This document shows positions 17,802 to 26,066 of a stretch of DNA of 64,000 nt, in pieces. Under the pieces are notes generated by a model. The model saw only the letters and a program-made list of their open reading frames with translations, ran no database searches and had not been told where the DNA came from. The stretch lies in contig JACMLU010000010.1 of NCBI GenBank assembly GCA_014379405.1, positions 124,001-188,000 of the forward strand, written 5' to 3'. This DNA comes from Flavobacterium sp. (GTDB lineage Bacteria > Bacteroidota > Bacteroidia > Flavobacteriales > Flavobacteriaceae). Numbering within the stretch: the first letter of the stretch is position 1; every line of letters starts with the position of its first letter. The position numbers and the translations under genes are program-made.

Positions 17802-18752
17802 ATGTCTGATACAATCGAAAAAATAAAATGTCTTATTATAGGTTCTGGTCCTGCGGGTTATACGGCTGCCATTTATGCCGCTAGAGCCAGTATGAATCCT
17901 GTTTTATACCAAGGAATGCAACCCGGAGGGCAACTGACGACAACTAACGAAGTGGAAAATTTCCCGGGTTATGTTGATGGAGTTACCGGACCGGAAATGA
18001 TGGTGCAATTACAAGCTCAAGCGGAACGTTTTGGGGCTGATATTCGCGATGGTTGGGCAACCAAAGTTGATTTTAGCGGTGACGTTCATAAAGTTTGGAT
18101 TAACGATACTATCGAATTGCATTGTGAAACCGTAATCATTTCTACAGGTGCTTCGGCCAAGTATTTAGGATTGGAGTCTGAACAGCATTATCTTAAAATG
18201 GGTGGTGGCGTTTCGGCTTGTGCCGTTTGCGACGGATTTTTCTATAGAAACCAAGAAGTAGTTATTGTTGGTGCAGGAGATTCTGCTTGCGAGGAAGCAC
18301 ATTATTTGTCTAAAATGTGTTCGAAAGTAACGATGTTGGTACGTAGCGAGAAATTCAGGGCTTCAAAAATTATGGAAGCTCGTGTTCGTAAAACTGAAAA
18401 TATTTCTATTTTGATGAATCACGATACGGTGGAAATTTTAGGCGATGGTCAAGTGGTTACTGGCGTGAAAGCTAAAAACAAAACAACAGGCGACGTTTTT
18501 GATATTCCTGCCACTGGTTTTTTTGCAGCCATTGGTCATAAACCGAACACCGATATTTTTAAAGATTATTTAACTCTTGACGAAACAGGTTATATTGTTA
18601 ATATTCCTGGAACTTCAAAAACAAATGTTAATGGTGTTTTTGTGGCTGGAGATGCTGCCGACCACGTCTATCGTCAGGCAATTACTGCCGCTGGGACAGG
18701 TTGTATGGCTGCCTTGGATGCCGAAAGATATTTGGCTGCTTTAGAGGCTTAA
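17802..18752 (+). CDS. trxB: Thioredoxin-disulfide reductase
   Basis: This is a 316-residue flavoprotein. The FAD-binding GSGPAGYTAAIYAARA motif is near residues 14-29 and 'GGQLTTTNEVENFPGY' follows. The redox pair CAVC is Cys140/Cys143 ('SACAVCDGFF'). The NADPH site 'VIVGAGDSACEEAHYLS' is next, and the C-terminal FAD signature is 'GVFVAGDAADHVYRQAITAAG' (partly shown). It transfers electrons from NADPH to thioredoxin in the cytoplasm. The gene is monocistronic and lies between strong terminators. Confidence 0.97.
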   Translation: MSDTIEKIKCLIIGSGPAGYTAAIYAARASMNPVLYQGMQPGGQLTTTNEVENFPGYVDGVTGPEMMVQLQAQAERFGADIRDGWATKVDFSGDVHKVWINDTIELHCETVIISTGASAKYLGLESEQHYLKMGGGVSACAVCDGFFYRNQEVVIVGAGDSACEEAHYLSKMCSKVTMLVRSEKFRASKIMEARVRKTENISILMNHDTVEILGDGQVVTGVKAKNKTTGDVFDIPATGFFAAIGHKPNTDIFKDYLTLDETGYIVNIPGTSKTNVNGVFVAGDAADHVYRQAITAAGTGCMAALDAERYLAALEA

Positions 18753-18770
18753 TAGTTCTAAATATAAAGT

Positions 18771-18809
18771 AAAAAAAAGTCTCAATTTAACGATTGAGAC
18801 TTTTTTTTT
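18771..18809. terminator. Bidirectional terminator between trxB and the DUF2807 gene
   Basis: AAAAGTCTCAAT and ATTGAGACTTTT pair perfectly, flanked by A and T runs, between convergent genes. Confidence 0.85.
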
Positions 18810-18813
18810 GGTG

Positions 18814-19650
18814 TTATTTCGTTGGTTTCTTGATCAAAGAAGCATTATCCATAAATCTTTTTGTGTCAATTTTTTGTTCTCCATAGAGGTAAATAGTTGC
18901 ATTCCCTGAAGCATCAAGATTGAAAAGGGTATTGACATTGATATCGCAAGTAGAATAATTTTCAGCCAGCAAATTGGCATTTTTTATAACAAGCTTGTTT
19001 GCGTTGAATACGGCATTGTTGTCCAGTCGAATATTAGCATTGGTTACATCGCCTTCAAGCGTTGCTTTTGTTTTTTGATATAGGTCACACTTTAATTCGA
19101 GTGAAGAAATCAAGGCTTTCAATGTGGAATTTTTACTCAATTCGATTATGGCTTTTTCAGAATTCAAATTAAGTTCCGTTTTGGAATTGTCGTCTGCCTG
19201 CAAGCTAAAATTCTTGGAGTTGACGTTCAAGAAAAGTTTGGCATCATCGTGGGTTTTAAATGTAATATCGTCCAATTGGATTTCTTGTATGGCATTGATG
19301 ACGGCTTCATTATTGGTGGTAGCCATCTTTAATTCCTTGGTGTAAGTTACTCTTACGATAAGTTTTTTGTAATTCGTGGCTTCTTTTGTGGTGTTAATTC
19401 GAAGCGTGTTGGCGGTTAAATCTATCTTGATAATGTCGTGAAGATTGTCGTCGGCTTCGATTTTTAATTCCGTTTTTTCTCCTCTATCCAAATAGACTTC
19501 GATATTGTCGCTCACTTCAAGTGAATTAAAATTACCAATTTCCTTTTGCTTTATAGTTACAGTTTTCGAACCTTTTATTTTTTCGCTTTTTTGTGCCAAA
19601 GCAAAAGTCGAAACTAAAAGTAGTAGAAGAACCGCTGTGTAATTTTTCAT
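18814..19650 (-). CDS. DUF2807 (head-GIN domain) exported protein
   Basis: The start is placed at ATG 19650, which begins a signal peptide (MKNYTAVLLLLLVSTFALAQ); the longer frame only adds untypical residues. The 278-residue product has the repetitive beta-helix-like pattern of DUF2807: 'FNSLEVSDNIEVYLDRGEKT', 'IEADDNLHDII', then alternating hydrophobic/Asn-rich strands to the end. Such proteins are secreted or surface-attached in Bacteroidota and of unknown role. It lies 86 bases downstream of a second DUF2807 gene in the same direction, suggesting an ancient duplication in one transcription unit. Confidence 0.82.
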   Translation of the reverse strand: MKNYTAVLLLLLVSTFALAQKSEKIKGSKTVTIKQKEIGNFNSLEVSDNIEVYLDRGEKTELKIEADDNLHDIIKIDLTANTLRINTTKEATNYKKLIVRVTYTKELKMATTNNEAVINAIQEIQLDDITFKTHDDAKLFLNVNSKNFSLQADDNSKTELNLNSEKAIIELSKNSTLKALISSLELKCDLYQKTKATLEGDVTNANIRLDNNAVFNANKLVIKNANLLAENYSTCDINVNTLFNLDASGNATIYLYGEQKIDTKRFMDNASLIKKPTK

Positions 19651-19736
19651 TTTAATTAGAATTAAGTGTTTTACAAATATAAAAAAACCATCCACTTTTG
19701 ATGAATGATTTTTCTTGTTTTTTGTAATAGGTATTC

Positions 19737-20480
19737 TTATTCTTCGCTGATGCTTCCTCCTGAACTTTCTTCTTTAGAAAGATTTTTCGGGTTTTTATGA
19801 TAAGTGATAGAGCTTCCGCTTGATGCTTTTGCCTCTAGTTTTACAATTGGATAAATTGAGCTGCTACTTCCGCTTTCAGATTTGGCAATGATTTCATTTG
19901 TCATTAAATTTTTGGCATCAATTGTACTTCCACTTGAAGACGAAGTTTCCAGTTTTAATGCTTTTCCGCTCGCTTCAATGCTGCTTCCGCTTTCACTTTC
20001 TATTTTGATGGCATCGGCTTCCACCTCAATATTAATTTCACTACCACTATTGGCTTTCACATCAATATTTTCGGTTATCAATGCTCCAGAACTTGTAATT
20101 TCGGAACCACTATCGGTTTTCAAACCATTGATTACGGGCATTTTTACATTGACAACTGGCGTTTCGGTTGCGTTGTAGCTTTCGTCGGATTCAATTTTCA
20201 AAACACCATTTTCTATTTTGGTAATGATGTGTTCTTGCAAATTGTCGTCAGCTTCCACCGTTATGGATTTGTTATTGTCTTGAGTTACAATTACCTTGAT
20301 TCCGTTGCTTACCTCAATTCTTTTGAAGTCTTGATTTGCAGCTCTGGTTTTTGTTGTAATGTTGCCACTGCCTTTTATGCCGTCACCAAAATGTAAGTTT
20401 GAATGTACACAAGAAGAAAACAATAATGCCATTATGGCTGCGATAATGAATTTTGTTATTAATGTAATCAGCTTTATCAT
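19737..20480 (-). CDS. DUF2807 lipoprotein
   Basis: The product has 247 residues with a lipoprotein signal (hydrophobic stretch followed by 'FSSC', Cys at about 24). The DUF2807 domain follows: 'FKRIEVSNGIKVIVTQDNNK', 'VEADDNLQEHIITKIENGVL'. The remainder is dominated by Ser/Gly/Glu strands ('ESGSSIEASGK', 'SSSGSTIDAKN'), consistent with a right-handed beta-helix. It starts 2 bases after the PspC gene stop, so it is an operon member. Its lipid anchor, against the free form of its paralogue downstream, suggests the two act at different envelope positions (inference). Confidence 0.82.
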   Translation of the reverse strand: MIKLITLITKFIIAAIMALLFSSCVHSNLHFGDGIKGSGNITTKTRAANQDFKRIEVSNGIKVIVTQDNNKSITVEADDNLQEHIITKIENGVLKIESDESYNATETPVVNVKMPVINGLKTDSGSEITSSGALITENIDVKANSGSEINIEVEADAIKIESESGSSIEASGKALKLETSSSSGSTIDAKNLMTNEIIAKSESGSSSSIYPIVKLEAKASSGSSITYHKNPKNLSKEESSGGSISEE

Positions 20481-20482
20481 AG

Positions 20483-22213
20483 CTATTTAGTTTTTATTAT
20501 AACTCCGTCTTTGTCTACTGATAATCCTTTTTTACTGCTTGTTTTATTGGTAGTAGTCGTTACCACCTCGCCATTTACAGTTACTGTTGTTGTAACTACA
20601 CTGTCCTTGTCTTCTAAATTCTCTTCTTCATTGTAATTGTTTTCGTCATTTGGACAATTTTGACATTTTATTTTATCGCTATCCACTTTGTAAACCGCAT
20701 CAGTGTTTTCAGGATACCATAAAAAATATTCTCCATCGGTACGATCATAATTTTTCATTGATTCGTCCATTTTGAATAAAGTTCCTTTTGGCAAAAACAA
20801 GGTGATTTCTATTTCTTGATTGCGAAATTTCTCTTTTAATTCTGTTAGCAAATAATTATCCAAAATTAGTTGATTTCCAGCAATTTTGTATCCATATTTT
20901 ATTTTTTCTGCTCTTTTTTTCGCCTCGAACAATGTAGTACCTTTAGCTTCTTTTTCAATTTGGATATAACCTAATTTATCTTCTGCTTGGGCTATTTTAA
21001 AACTTACATTGTTGGAATAAATCACGTTATTTCCAATAGAATCCAAAGTGATTTTAAAATCATTATGATCGTAAACATTTTTAGCAAAATAGGCATTGTA
21101 CTTGATTTTGATTAAGATCGTATCTGTTGGATTCAAGTTGAAGTTCTCTTTTTGAACCACTCTTCCGTCTACTGAGAAGGCTGTAGCTTGTTTTATTCCA
21201 ACGGCTATTGCCAATGCAACTGATATTAACCAAATGGCCAACAAGGTGTATTTGGCTATATTTCCAATTGATTTCAGATTGGGCGACAATAATTTGAATC
21301 CCAATAAAGTCAAGAAAAAGAACGGAATTCCAACTGCAAAAAACATAATTAAACCAAAAGACCAAGTAGGATAATCAGTTAAGTTTCCTGTTTCTACAAA
21401 AGTTGTCCAAGGAAAATCGATAAATACATTGGTTCCCAAGGTAAAGATGCCTACCAACAAGAAAAACAATATGGTCAGTCCCGTGATAATCAAAATCACG
21501 CCCAGAATTTTAGAAAATACTCTCAAAAGGGCTATTATGAAATTTCCGAAAGAATTTCCGGCTTTTTCAGCACCCGTTTTTATGCGGTTACCCATTTCGT
21601 CATAATTAGCATTTTTGATTTTGTCGGAAACATTTTCAAATTCTTCCCTAACTTTTTTTTCAATATTCGAAATAGTTACCGGTTCTCCTGTCATTTCCAG
21701 TTTTTCGGCTGTTGTTTTGGCTTCCGGCATTACAATCCAAAGGATGATATAAGCCAAGAAACCAGTTCCCCATGCAAAAATCAGTATTAGAAGAATTACA
21801 CGAAGCCAAACTTTATCTATTCCAAAATAATGGCCCAATCCAGCAAGCACACCGCCAACCATTCCGTTTTCAGTATCTCGGTACAATTTTTTGGTTGTTG
21901 TGGAGGAGGAATTTGAGAAATTTGGAGTTGATTTTCCAGCTTCTTCATCGTCAATTCTGTAATCTTCAGGTTGACCCATAACGGCAATCACTTCGTCCAC
22001 ATCTTTTAGGCCTACAACATGTTTGTCGGTTTTTTGCTTTTCGTTCAACAATTCCGAAACGCGCATTTCAATGTCTTTAATGATTTCGTCTTGTCCTGAT
22101 GAATTGGATAAAGAACGTTTTATGGCTTCAAAATAGCGCGTTAGTTTTTGGTATGCATCTTCGTCAATGTGAAAGAACATTCCGCCCAGGTTTATATTTA
22201 CAGTTTTGTTCAT
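20483..22213 (-). CDS. PspC domain-containing membrane protein
   Basis: The product has 576 residues. The cytoplasmic N-terminus (about 1-100, 'VNINLGGMFFHIDEDAYQKL', 'DIEMRVSELLNE') resembles the HAAS-like regions found next to PadR regulators. A PspC domain follows at about 108-170 ('LYRDTENGMVGGVLAGLGHY', 'AYIILWIVMPEA'). Further membrane helices lie between about 215 and 345, and then a long periplasmic part with an Asn/Glu-rich and Thr-rich tail. PspC proteins sense envelope stress at the inner membrane. It is encoded 5 bases after a PadR regulator, an arrangement in which PadR usually controls the membrane protein. Confidence 0.88.
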   Translation of the reverse strand: MNKTVNINLGGMFFHIDEDAYQKLTRYFEAIKRSLSNSSGQDEIIKDIEMRVSELLNEKQKTDKHVVGLKDVDEVIAVMGQPEDYRIDDEEAGKSTPNFSNSSSTTTKKLYRDTENGMVGGVLAGLGHYFGIDKVWLRVILLILIFAWGTGFLAYIILWIVMPEAKTTAEKLEMTGEPVTISNIEKKVREEFENVSDKIKNANYDEMGNRIKTGAEKAGNSFGNFIIALLRVFSKILGVILIITGLTILFFLLVGIFTLGTNVFIDFPWTTFVETGNLTDYPTWSFGLIMFFAVGIPFFFLTLLGFKLLSPNLKSIGNIAKYTLLAIWLISVALAIAVGIKQATAFSVDGRVVQKENFNLNPTDTILIKIKYNAYFAKNVYDHNDFKITLDSIGNNVIYSNNVSFKIAQAEDKLGYIQIEKEAKGTTLFEAKKRAEKIKYGYKIAGNQLILDNYLLTELKEKFRNQEIEITLFLPKGTLFKMDESMKNYDRTDGEYFLWYPENTDAVYKVDSDKIKCQNCPNDENNYNEEENLEDKDSVVTTTVTVNGEVVTTTTNKTSSKKGLSVDKDGVIIKTK

Positions 22214-22218
22214 GACTA

Positions 22219-22548
22219 TTATTTTTGTTTGGTGATTAGGTTTACTGCATCAGACAATTCCGTCCAGGTGCCATTTAATTCGTTTAAAAAGGTTTGTCCA
22301 ATTTCGGTAAGGCCATAATATTTTCTTGGCGGTCCCGATAATGATTCTTCCCAACGATAGTTGAGTAATCCGTCGTTTTTCAATCGGGTGAGCAGCGGAT
22401 AAACCGTTCCCTCCACAACCAATAATTTTGCGTTTTTCAAGGTGTCCAATATTTCTGAAGTGTATGCCTCTTTGTCTTTTAATACTGACAGGATGCAGAA
22501 CTCAAGAACACCTTTGCGCATTTGGGCTTTCGTGTTTTCAATGTTCAT
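22219..22548 (-). CDS. PadR-family transcriptional regulator
   Basis: This 109-residue winged-helix protein starts with 'QMRKGVLEFCILSVLKDKEA' and continues with 'YTSEILDTLKNAKLLVVEGT', then 'VYPLLTRLKNDGLLNYRWEE' and 'PPRKYYGLTEIG'. These are the standard PadR DNA-binding and wing motifs with a short C-terminal dimerisation helix (PadR-s2 size). It is the first gene of the operon with the PspC and DUF2807 genes and probably autoregulates it. The effector is unknown. Confidence 0.93.
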   Translation of the reverse strand: MNIENTKAQMRKGVLEFCILSVLKDKEAYTSEILDTLKNAKLLVVEGTVYPLLTRLKNDGLLNYRWEESLSGPPRKYYGLTEIGQTFLNELNGTWTELSDAVNLITKQK

Positions 22549-22633
22549 GATTCTCTTTTTTGTTTTTTGATTTAATAAAACTGTTCATTTTTTGATTGCT
22601 TTGCCCGTTCGCCTTCGGCTCGGGTGTTGATGA

Positions 22634-23089
22634 TTATTTAAGAAAGGGTATTGTTAGCGGATACTTGTATCTTTCTCCGTTTGATGCTTTTAGCGAAGCG
22701 TAAATAATCAGGAAGAATTCCGCAACTTTCAAACTGATGAAGGCAAAAATGGCAATTAATCCAACGATTATAATTCCGCTGATATTTTCTATGCTAAAAT
22801 GATGAAACATAAAATGATGATCATTGATTATGGTGTTTAAGGGAATGGTACTGAAAATGGTAGCCAAGAAAATTGGCACGGCAATCAATCCAAGTATTAA
22901 TGTGTAGAGAAACATACTCAATTGAAAATTAAGCACTTGTTTTCCGTGAAAATCAATAAAATCGGATTTGTCTTTTTTTGAGCTCCAAATCAATATTGGG
23001 AAAATGTAATTCCCAAAAGGGATGCAATATTGACTCAAAGTACTCAAATGTGCAAAGGTAGCCAAGTTTTTTTCGTTCGTTGTTTCCAT
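22634..23089 (-). CDS. DUF4870 membrane protein
   Basis: The product has 151 residues. The motif 'ATFAHLSTLSQYCIPFGNYI' followed by 'FPILIWSSKKDKSDFIDFHG' and 'KQVLNFQLSMFLYTLI' is typical of DUF4870 (formerly Tic20-like). Three to four membrane helices follow. These small proteins often accompany PspC and PadR genes. The gene lies 85 bases upstream of PadR in the same direction and may head the same transcript. Function is unknown. Confidence 0.85.
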   Translation of the reverse strand: METTNEKNLATFAHLSTLSQYCIPFGNYIFPILIWSSKKDKSDFIDFHGKQVLNFQLSMFLYTLILGLIAVPIFLATIFSTIPLNTIINDHHFMFHHFSIENISGIIIVGLIAIFAFISLKVAEFFLIIYASLKASNGERYKYPLTIPFLK

Positions 23090-23322
23090 AATATTAAAGT
23101 ATATAGTAATTTCTTATGCAAATATATGTCTAAAAGATGGTATCTTGTATCGCATAGTACCGTATGTTAACAAAATATTAACATTTACACAATCTTTAAA
23201 TTGCTATATTTCAGTGTAAAGACTCGAAAACAGGGTGATTGTGTCTGTTTCGATAAAATGGGTCTGTTGCTCTAATTGTGAAGTAGTTTTTGTTTATTTT
23301 TACACAAGCAAAACTATTACTT

Positions 23323-23778
23323 ATGAAAATTTCGGTATCGAGTCTCAATAAATTCTTGTTTTTTAAATTGCCGTCGGCATTTATTTGTGGAATCAGAGTG
23401 AAAGAAATTGACGAAAATAAATGTGTGGCAACAGTCAAACACCAATGGATAAATCAAAATCCGTTCAATTCGATGTATTTTGCGGTACAAGCTATGGCTG
23501 CTGAACTTACAACTGGCGCTTTGGTAATGCTGGAAGTTCAAAAAAGCGGTAAAAAAATCTCGATGTTGGTTGCTAACAATAAAGGTAATTATTCAAAAAA
23601 AGCCACGGGTAAAATTATTTTTAGATGCAATGATGGAGTTTTGGTGAGTCAAGCTATTCAAAAAGCAGTGGCTACAGGTGAAGGACAAACTTTCTGGATG
23701 AAATCCATAGGAACCAATGAAAATGGAGAGCAAGTATCCGAAATGGATTTTGAATGGAGCGTTAGGCTGAAATTGTGA
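23323..23778 (+). CDS. DUF4442 hotdog-fold protein (putative thioesterase)
   Basis: The ATG at 23323 is chosen; the 11 upstream in-frame residues lack family similarity. The 151-residue product matches DUF4442, a hotdog-fold family related to acyl-CoA thioesterases ('QNPFNSMYFAVQAMAAELTT', 'SMLVANNKGNYSKKATGKI'). The central helix 'AVQAMAAELTTGALVMLEV' is the hotdog 'sausage'. An acyl thioester substrate is likely, but no catalytic residue can be named with confidence. It is transcribed alone, divergently from the DUF4870 gene, and ends in a strong terminator. Confidence 0.78.
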   Translation: MKISVSSLNKFLFFKLPSAFICGIRVKEIDENKCVATVKHQWINQNPFNSMYFAVQAMAAELTTGALVMLEVQKSGKKISMLVANNKGNYSKKATGKIIFRCNDGVLVSQAIQKAVATGEGQTFWMKSIGTNENGEQVSEMDFEWSVRLKL

Positions 23779-23800
23779 TAATTTTTAAAGTTTTAGGCAT

Positions 23801-23837
23801 AAAAAAAGCTTCGTTTACTGATAACGAAGCTTTTTTT
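23801..23837 (+). terminator. Terminator after the DUF4442 gene
   Basis: AAAAAAAGCTTCGTT and its perfect complement surround a 7-base loop and end in seven T residues. Confidence 0.9.
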
Positions 23838-24049
23838 AATATAAGGTTGGTGAATTAATAATTATTTAGAAGCCTAGAAGCTAACCTTAAATTTATTTTT
23901 AAAATATAATCTAGAACATATCATTCACAAATTTATATAAACTAAATCGCGATAGTCTTAAAATTATATTAAATTTTTTTTCAAATTCGGAAAAATATAT
24001 TTTTGGTTTAATTAAAACGTCATAAAATTTTATTTTAGGAGGTGACAAT

Positions 24050-24081
24050 TTGACAATTTACAAGTTTTGGCAGTACTTTTG
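24050..24081 (+). promoter_or_regulatory. Promoter of grpE-dnaJ
   Basis: TTG (24050-24052) and TACTTTTG (24074-24081) with 21 bases between them fit the Bacteroidota consensus. The -33 region is a tandem of TGACAATT (24043-24058). No CIRCE-type inverted repeat was found. Confidence 0.65.
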
Positions 24082-24107
24082 CAATCAACAGAAAAGAATA
24101 AAAAAAG

Positions 24108-24698
24108 ATGTTTAAGAATTTTTTTAAAAATAATACAAAGATGACGACCGAAAATACGCTAAATGACGAAATTGTTGATCAAACTCCAATTGAAAATAAT
24201 GAAATTGATTCTGATGCACTAGATGCCGGGATTGAAGAACGAGTTGAGGAAATATCAAAAGAAGAGCAATTAACGCAAGACTTAGCCTCTGAAAAGGACA
24301 AGTTTTTGAGATTGTTTGCCGAGTTCGAAAATTACAAACGCAGAACCACTAAAGAACGCATCGAGTTGTTCAAAACTGCCAATCAAGATGTATTGCAGTC
24401 ATTGCTTCCCGTTTTGGACGATTTTGACAGAGCATTAACAGAAATCAAAAAATCAGACGATAATATTTTAATTCAAGGTGTTGAATTGATTCAAGAAAAA
24501 CTGAAAAGTACCCTTGTCTCAAAAGGATTATCTGAAGTAGAAGTGAAAGCCGGAGATGCTTTTGATGCTGATTTTGCTGAAGCAATCACGCAGATTCCTG
24601 CACCAAACATGAAAGGAAAAATCGTTGATGTTATCGAAAAAGGATACAAATTGGGAGATAAAATTATTCGTTTTCCTAAAGTAGTAATTGGCAACTAA
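24108..24698 (+). CDS. grpE: Nucleotide exchange factor GrpE
   Basis: The product has 196 residues. A variable acidic N-terminus leads into the long dimerisation helix, then the core 'DKFLRLFAEFENYKRRTTKE' and 'LLPVLDDFDRAL'. The C-terminal beta domain contains 'VKAGDAFDADFAEAITQIPA' and 'GYKLGDKIIRFPKVVIG', the GrpE signature. It releases ADP from DnaK in the heat-shock chaperone cycle. A second in-frame ATG at 24141 is an alternative start. It is co-transcribed with dnaJ; dnaK is not in the window. Confidence 0.96.
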   Translation: MFKNFFKNNTKMTTENTLNDEIVDQTPIENNEIDSDALDAGIEERVEEISKEEQLTQDLASEKDKFLRLFAEFENYKRRTTKERIELFKTANQDVLQSLLPVLDDFDRALTEIKKSDDNILIQGVELIQEKLKSTLVSKGLSEVEVKAGDAFDADFAEAITQIPAPNMKGKIVDVIEKGYKLGDKIIRFPKVVIGN

Positions 24699-24799
24699 TA
24701 AAATCAAATCATATTTCCAAATCATAAAACTATTTGATTTTGGAATTTTAAAATTTGGACACGAGCGCTAGCGAACTGGCGAAGCAATTTATTTTAATT

Positions 24800-25921
24800 A
24801 TGAAAAAAGATTTTTACGAAATACTAGGCATTACTAAAAGTGCTGATGCAGCAGCAATAAAGAAGGCCTACAGAAAAAAAGCAATCGAGTTTCATCCTGA
24901 TAAAAACCCAGGAGATGCAGCGGCAGAAGAGAATTTTAAATTAGCTGCCGAAGCTTATGAAGTATTGAGTGATCCTCAGAAAAAAGCCAAATATGATCAA
25001 TATGGTCATCAAGCTTTTGATGGTTCTGGAGGTTTTGGCGGAGGCGGTCATCACGGTGGTATGAATATGGACGACATCTTCAGTCAATTTGGTGACATTT
25101 TCGGAAGCGCTTTCGGCGGAGGCGGTGGTTTTGGAGGCGGAGGTGGTGTACGTCGCGTTAAAGGAAGTAACCTTCGCATCAAAGTAAAACTGACATTGGA
25201 AGAAATTGCCAATGGTGTCGAGAAAAAAGTAAAAGTAAAACGTAAAGTACAAGCTCCAGGGGTTTCTTATAAAACTTGTTCTACCTGTAACGGCCAAGGA
25301 CAAGTAATGCGTGTGACCAACACTATTTTGGGACGTATGCAATCTGCATCTACCTGTCCAACTTGTGGAGGTTCAGGTCAAATTTTGGATAAAAAACCAT
25401 CCGAAGCCGATTCTCAAGGAATGATTCTAGAAGACGAAACGGTAACCATAAAAATTCCTGCTGGAGTGGTTGACGGAATGCAGTTGAAAGTTTCTAATAA
25501 AGGAAACGATGCGCCAGGAAACAGCGTGCCGGGAGATTTAATCGTGGCTATCGAAGAAATCGAACACGAATTCTTGAAACGTGAAGGCGAAAATTTGCAT
25601 TATGATTTATACATCAGTTTTGCCGAAGCAGTTCTTGGAATCTCAAAAGATATTGAAGCTGTAAACGGGAAAGTGAGAATCAAACTGGAAGAAGGAATCC
25701 AATCCGGAAAAATCCTTAGACTGAAAGGAAAAGGAATTCCAAGTATCAATGGTTATGGAACTGGCGATTTATTGGTTCACGTCAATGTTTGGACACCAAA
25801 AACGCTCAACAAAGACCAAAAGCAGTTTTTTGAAAAAAATATAACGGACGAGAATTTTATTCCTAATCCAGAAAAAAGTGATAAATCCTTTTTCGAGAAA
25901 GTAAAAGATATGTTCTCTTAG
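24800..25921 (+). CDS. dnaJ: Chaperone DnaJ with a shortened zinc-binding region
   Basis: The start is set at ATG 24800 (MKKDFYEILG); the longer frame begins in unrelated sequence. The 373-residue product has a J domain with the HPD motif (IEFHPDKNPG), a Gly/Phe-rich linker (about 70-120), then the substrate-binding domains. The zinc region shows only two CxxCxGxG motifs, Cys160-Cys163 (CSTCNGQG) and Cys186-Cys189 (CPTCGGSG), instead of the usual four. The C-terminal domain is complete ('EGIQSGKILRLKGKGIP', 'GTGDLLVHVNVWTP'). It delivers unfolded clients to DnaK and stimulates its ATPase. The reduced zinc finger looks like an in-frame, lineage-specific form, not damage. Confidence 0.95.
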   Translation: MKKDFYEILGITKSADAAAIKKAYRKKAIEFHPDKNPGDAAAEENFKLAAEAYEVLSDPQKKAKYDQYGHQAFDGSGGFGGGGHHGGMNMDDIFSQFGDIFGSAFGGGGGFGGGGGVRRVKGSNLRIKVKLTLEEIANGVEKKVKVKRKVQAPGVSYKTCSTCNGQGQVMRVTNTILGRMQSASTCPTCGGSGQILDKKPSEADSQGMILEDETVTIKIPAGVVDGMQLKVSNKGNDAPGNSVPGDLIVAIEEIEHEFLKREGENLHYDLYISFAEAVLGISKDIEAVNGKVRIKLEEGIQSGKILRLKGKGIPSINGYGTGDLLVHVNVWTPKTLNKDQKQFFEKNITDENFIPNPEKSDKSFFEKVKDMFS

Positions 25922-25941
25922 TTTTTAAGTATTAAATTTTT

Positions 25942-25975
25942 TCCCATCCTTGCACAATCAGGGATGGGATTTTTT
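25942..25975 (+). terminator. Terminator after grpE-dnaJ
   Basis: TCCCATCC (25942-25949) pairs with GGATGGGA (25962-25969), followed by TTTTTT. Confidence 0.85.
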
Positions 25976-26066
25976 ATTTTATTTAACATCTTATTATCAC
26001 GATTTAACTATTTTTACCAACCCTAGGCTTATAAGGCCAGAAGTTGAAATAAACCCAAAAATAAGT

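Noticed and set aside
24001..24107. CIRCE/HrcA operator before grpE
   Set aside because: No TTAGCACTC-N9-GAGTGCTAA-like inverted repeat; only a TGACAATT tandem is present.
24800..25921. dnaJ pseudogene or deletion artefact
   Set aside because: The frame is intact, all other domains are complete, and the shortened zinc region agrees with what I recall of flavobacterial DnaJ proteins.
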